64,000 nt of DNA. Source: Sinohyriopsis cumingii (taxonomy: Eukaryota; Mollusca; Bivalvia; Unionida; Unionidae). Below are positions 63,374 to 64,000 of the stretch, one piece after another (the stretch's first letter is position 1; every line of letters begins with the position of its first letter). The position numbers and the translations under genes were made by a program. Under the pieces are notes generated by a model. It was not told where the DNA came from. It made no database searches and saw only the letters and a program-made list of their open reading frames with translations. The stretch lies in contig CM068839.1 of assembly GCA_028554795.2 (NCBI GenBank), positions 88,247,540-88,311,539 on the forward strand, written 5' to 3'.

Positions 63374-64000
63374 CTGTAGTAACACAAAAAGGAAATATGT
63401 TAAGAACACATAGAACTGATTTCTAAGGTTTTATGGCAAAATTTAAAGTAGTCATGGGTGCTATTTGGCTTAAAGTCTTGCCCATCAAATGCATCATATT
63501 TGCTTGCTCATCCATGACATATGGACACATTTCAAGTATATAATCTATGCTCAAGTAAGGAACGATAATAGATGTAAAAGGGATAATTTGGGCTCAGCCC
63601 TCAACCAGGGGTTGATGCTAAACCTTCAGGAACTTTTGATGATGTCCTACACCAGCTAACACCCCCTCGCCAGCCTTTATGTCTTAAAAGTGTTTTACTA
63701 CGGGAGAAGTGGCGAAAATAATTATTGCAAACAAAAAAAAACCCAACACTTTCTGGTTAATTCTGGAAAAGTAGGACATACTCTGATGTGCTTATTCCAT
63801 CCATTTTTGCTCAAAAGCGTCGTTCTATTTTTCGTCACTCATGTGAGAAAATGAGAGAAGAAAGTTTCCAGCAACATTCTATATTAAAGAGAACAAGGCA
63901 ACACAACCGTTGTGTGCACACAGAATGTTCTAATGTTTGATATTTTTGCATATGTTTACTGGATGTTAACTGTATGTGATATAATGTCAGTTCACCCTAC
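63374..64000 (-). other. ABCB-like intron, runs to window end
   Basis: No Walker A motif or other ABC exon was found on the minus strand here. It is intronic as far as can be seen. Confidence 0.5.

Overview
The window is AT-rich eukaryotic (metazoan) DNA. It has short exons with consensus GT...AG splice sites, kilobase introns, many micro- and minisatellites, and several tRNA-derived SINE families. The SINE bodies, and the 'GCGTTAAACCCCA + (CAA)n' tail of one family, look like those of molluscs, probably a bivalve or gastropod. That placement is a judgement from the repeats; no taxonomic marker is present.

Three protein-coding genes can be supported. (1) A two-exon, minus-strand, strongly divergent actin-family gene (12802 down to 7882) encodes 365 residues. 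It has an altered ATP-binding P1/P2 signature, a D-loop about half the normal length, and no His73 or Cys374-Phe375. (2) SNF8/VPS22 (EAP30, ESCRT-II) lies on the plus strand in at least seven coding exons from 35065 to 50949. Its short first coding exon was not found, and its introns hold a 3 kb 61-bp minisatellite and other arrays. (3) The 3' end of an ABCB1/P-glycoprotein-like full ABC transporter lies on the minus strand (63373 down to 60453, continuing past the window end). It covers the Q-loop, signature, Walker B and H-loop of the second nucleotide-binding domain. Two isolated candidate exons (21873-22013 minus; 33963-34047 plus) look coding and have plausible splice sites, but could not be assigned to a gene.

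The rest is repeat-rich. Region by region: 0-7 kb holds a SINE tail, a hAT transposase fossil, a complete SINE with target-site duplications and a (TA)n array. 7.8-12.8 kb is the actin-like gene. 14.4-16.2 kb has a perfect hAT MITE and two blocks of a 25-bp minisatellite. 18.9-23.1 kb has a duplicated interspersed repeat flanking a 1.6 kb non-autonomous DNA transposon. 24-25.9 kb is a 34-bp satellite interrupted by a retroelement. 31.4-32.2 kb is a very uniform 50-bp array. 33.6-51 kb is SNF8 with its intronic SINEs, MITEs and minisatellites. 53.5-55 kb is a TA-flanked DNA transposon. 55.4-56.9 kb is a 59-bp satellite with higher-order structure. 60.4-64 kb is the ABCB gene.

The three genes are unrelated in function (cytoskeleton-like, endosomal sorting, membrane export), and their proximity implies no shared pathway. 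The most unusual gene product is the divergent actin. The most informative structural signals are insertion events whose target-site duplications can be read directly.
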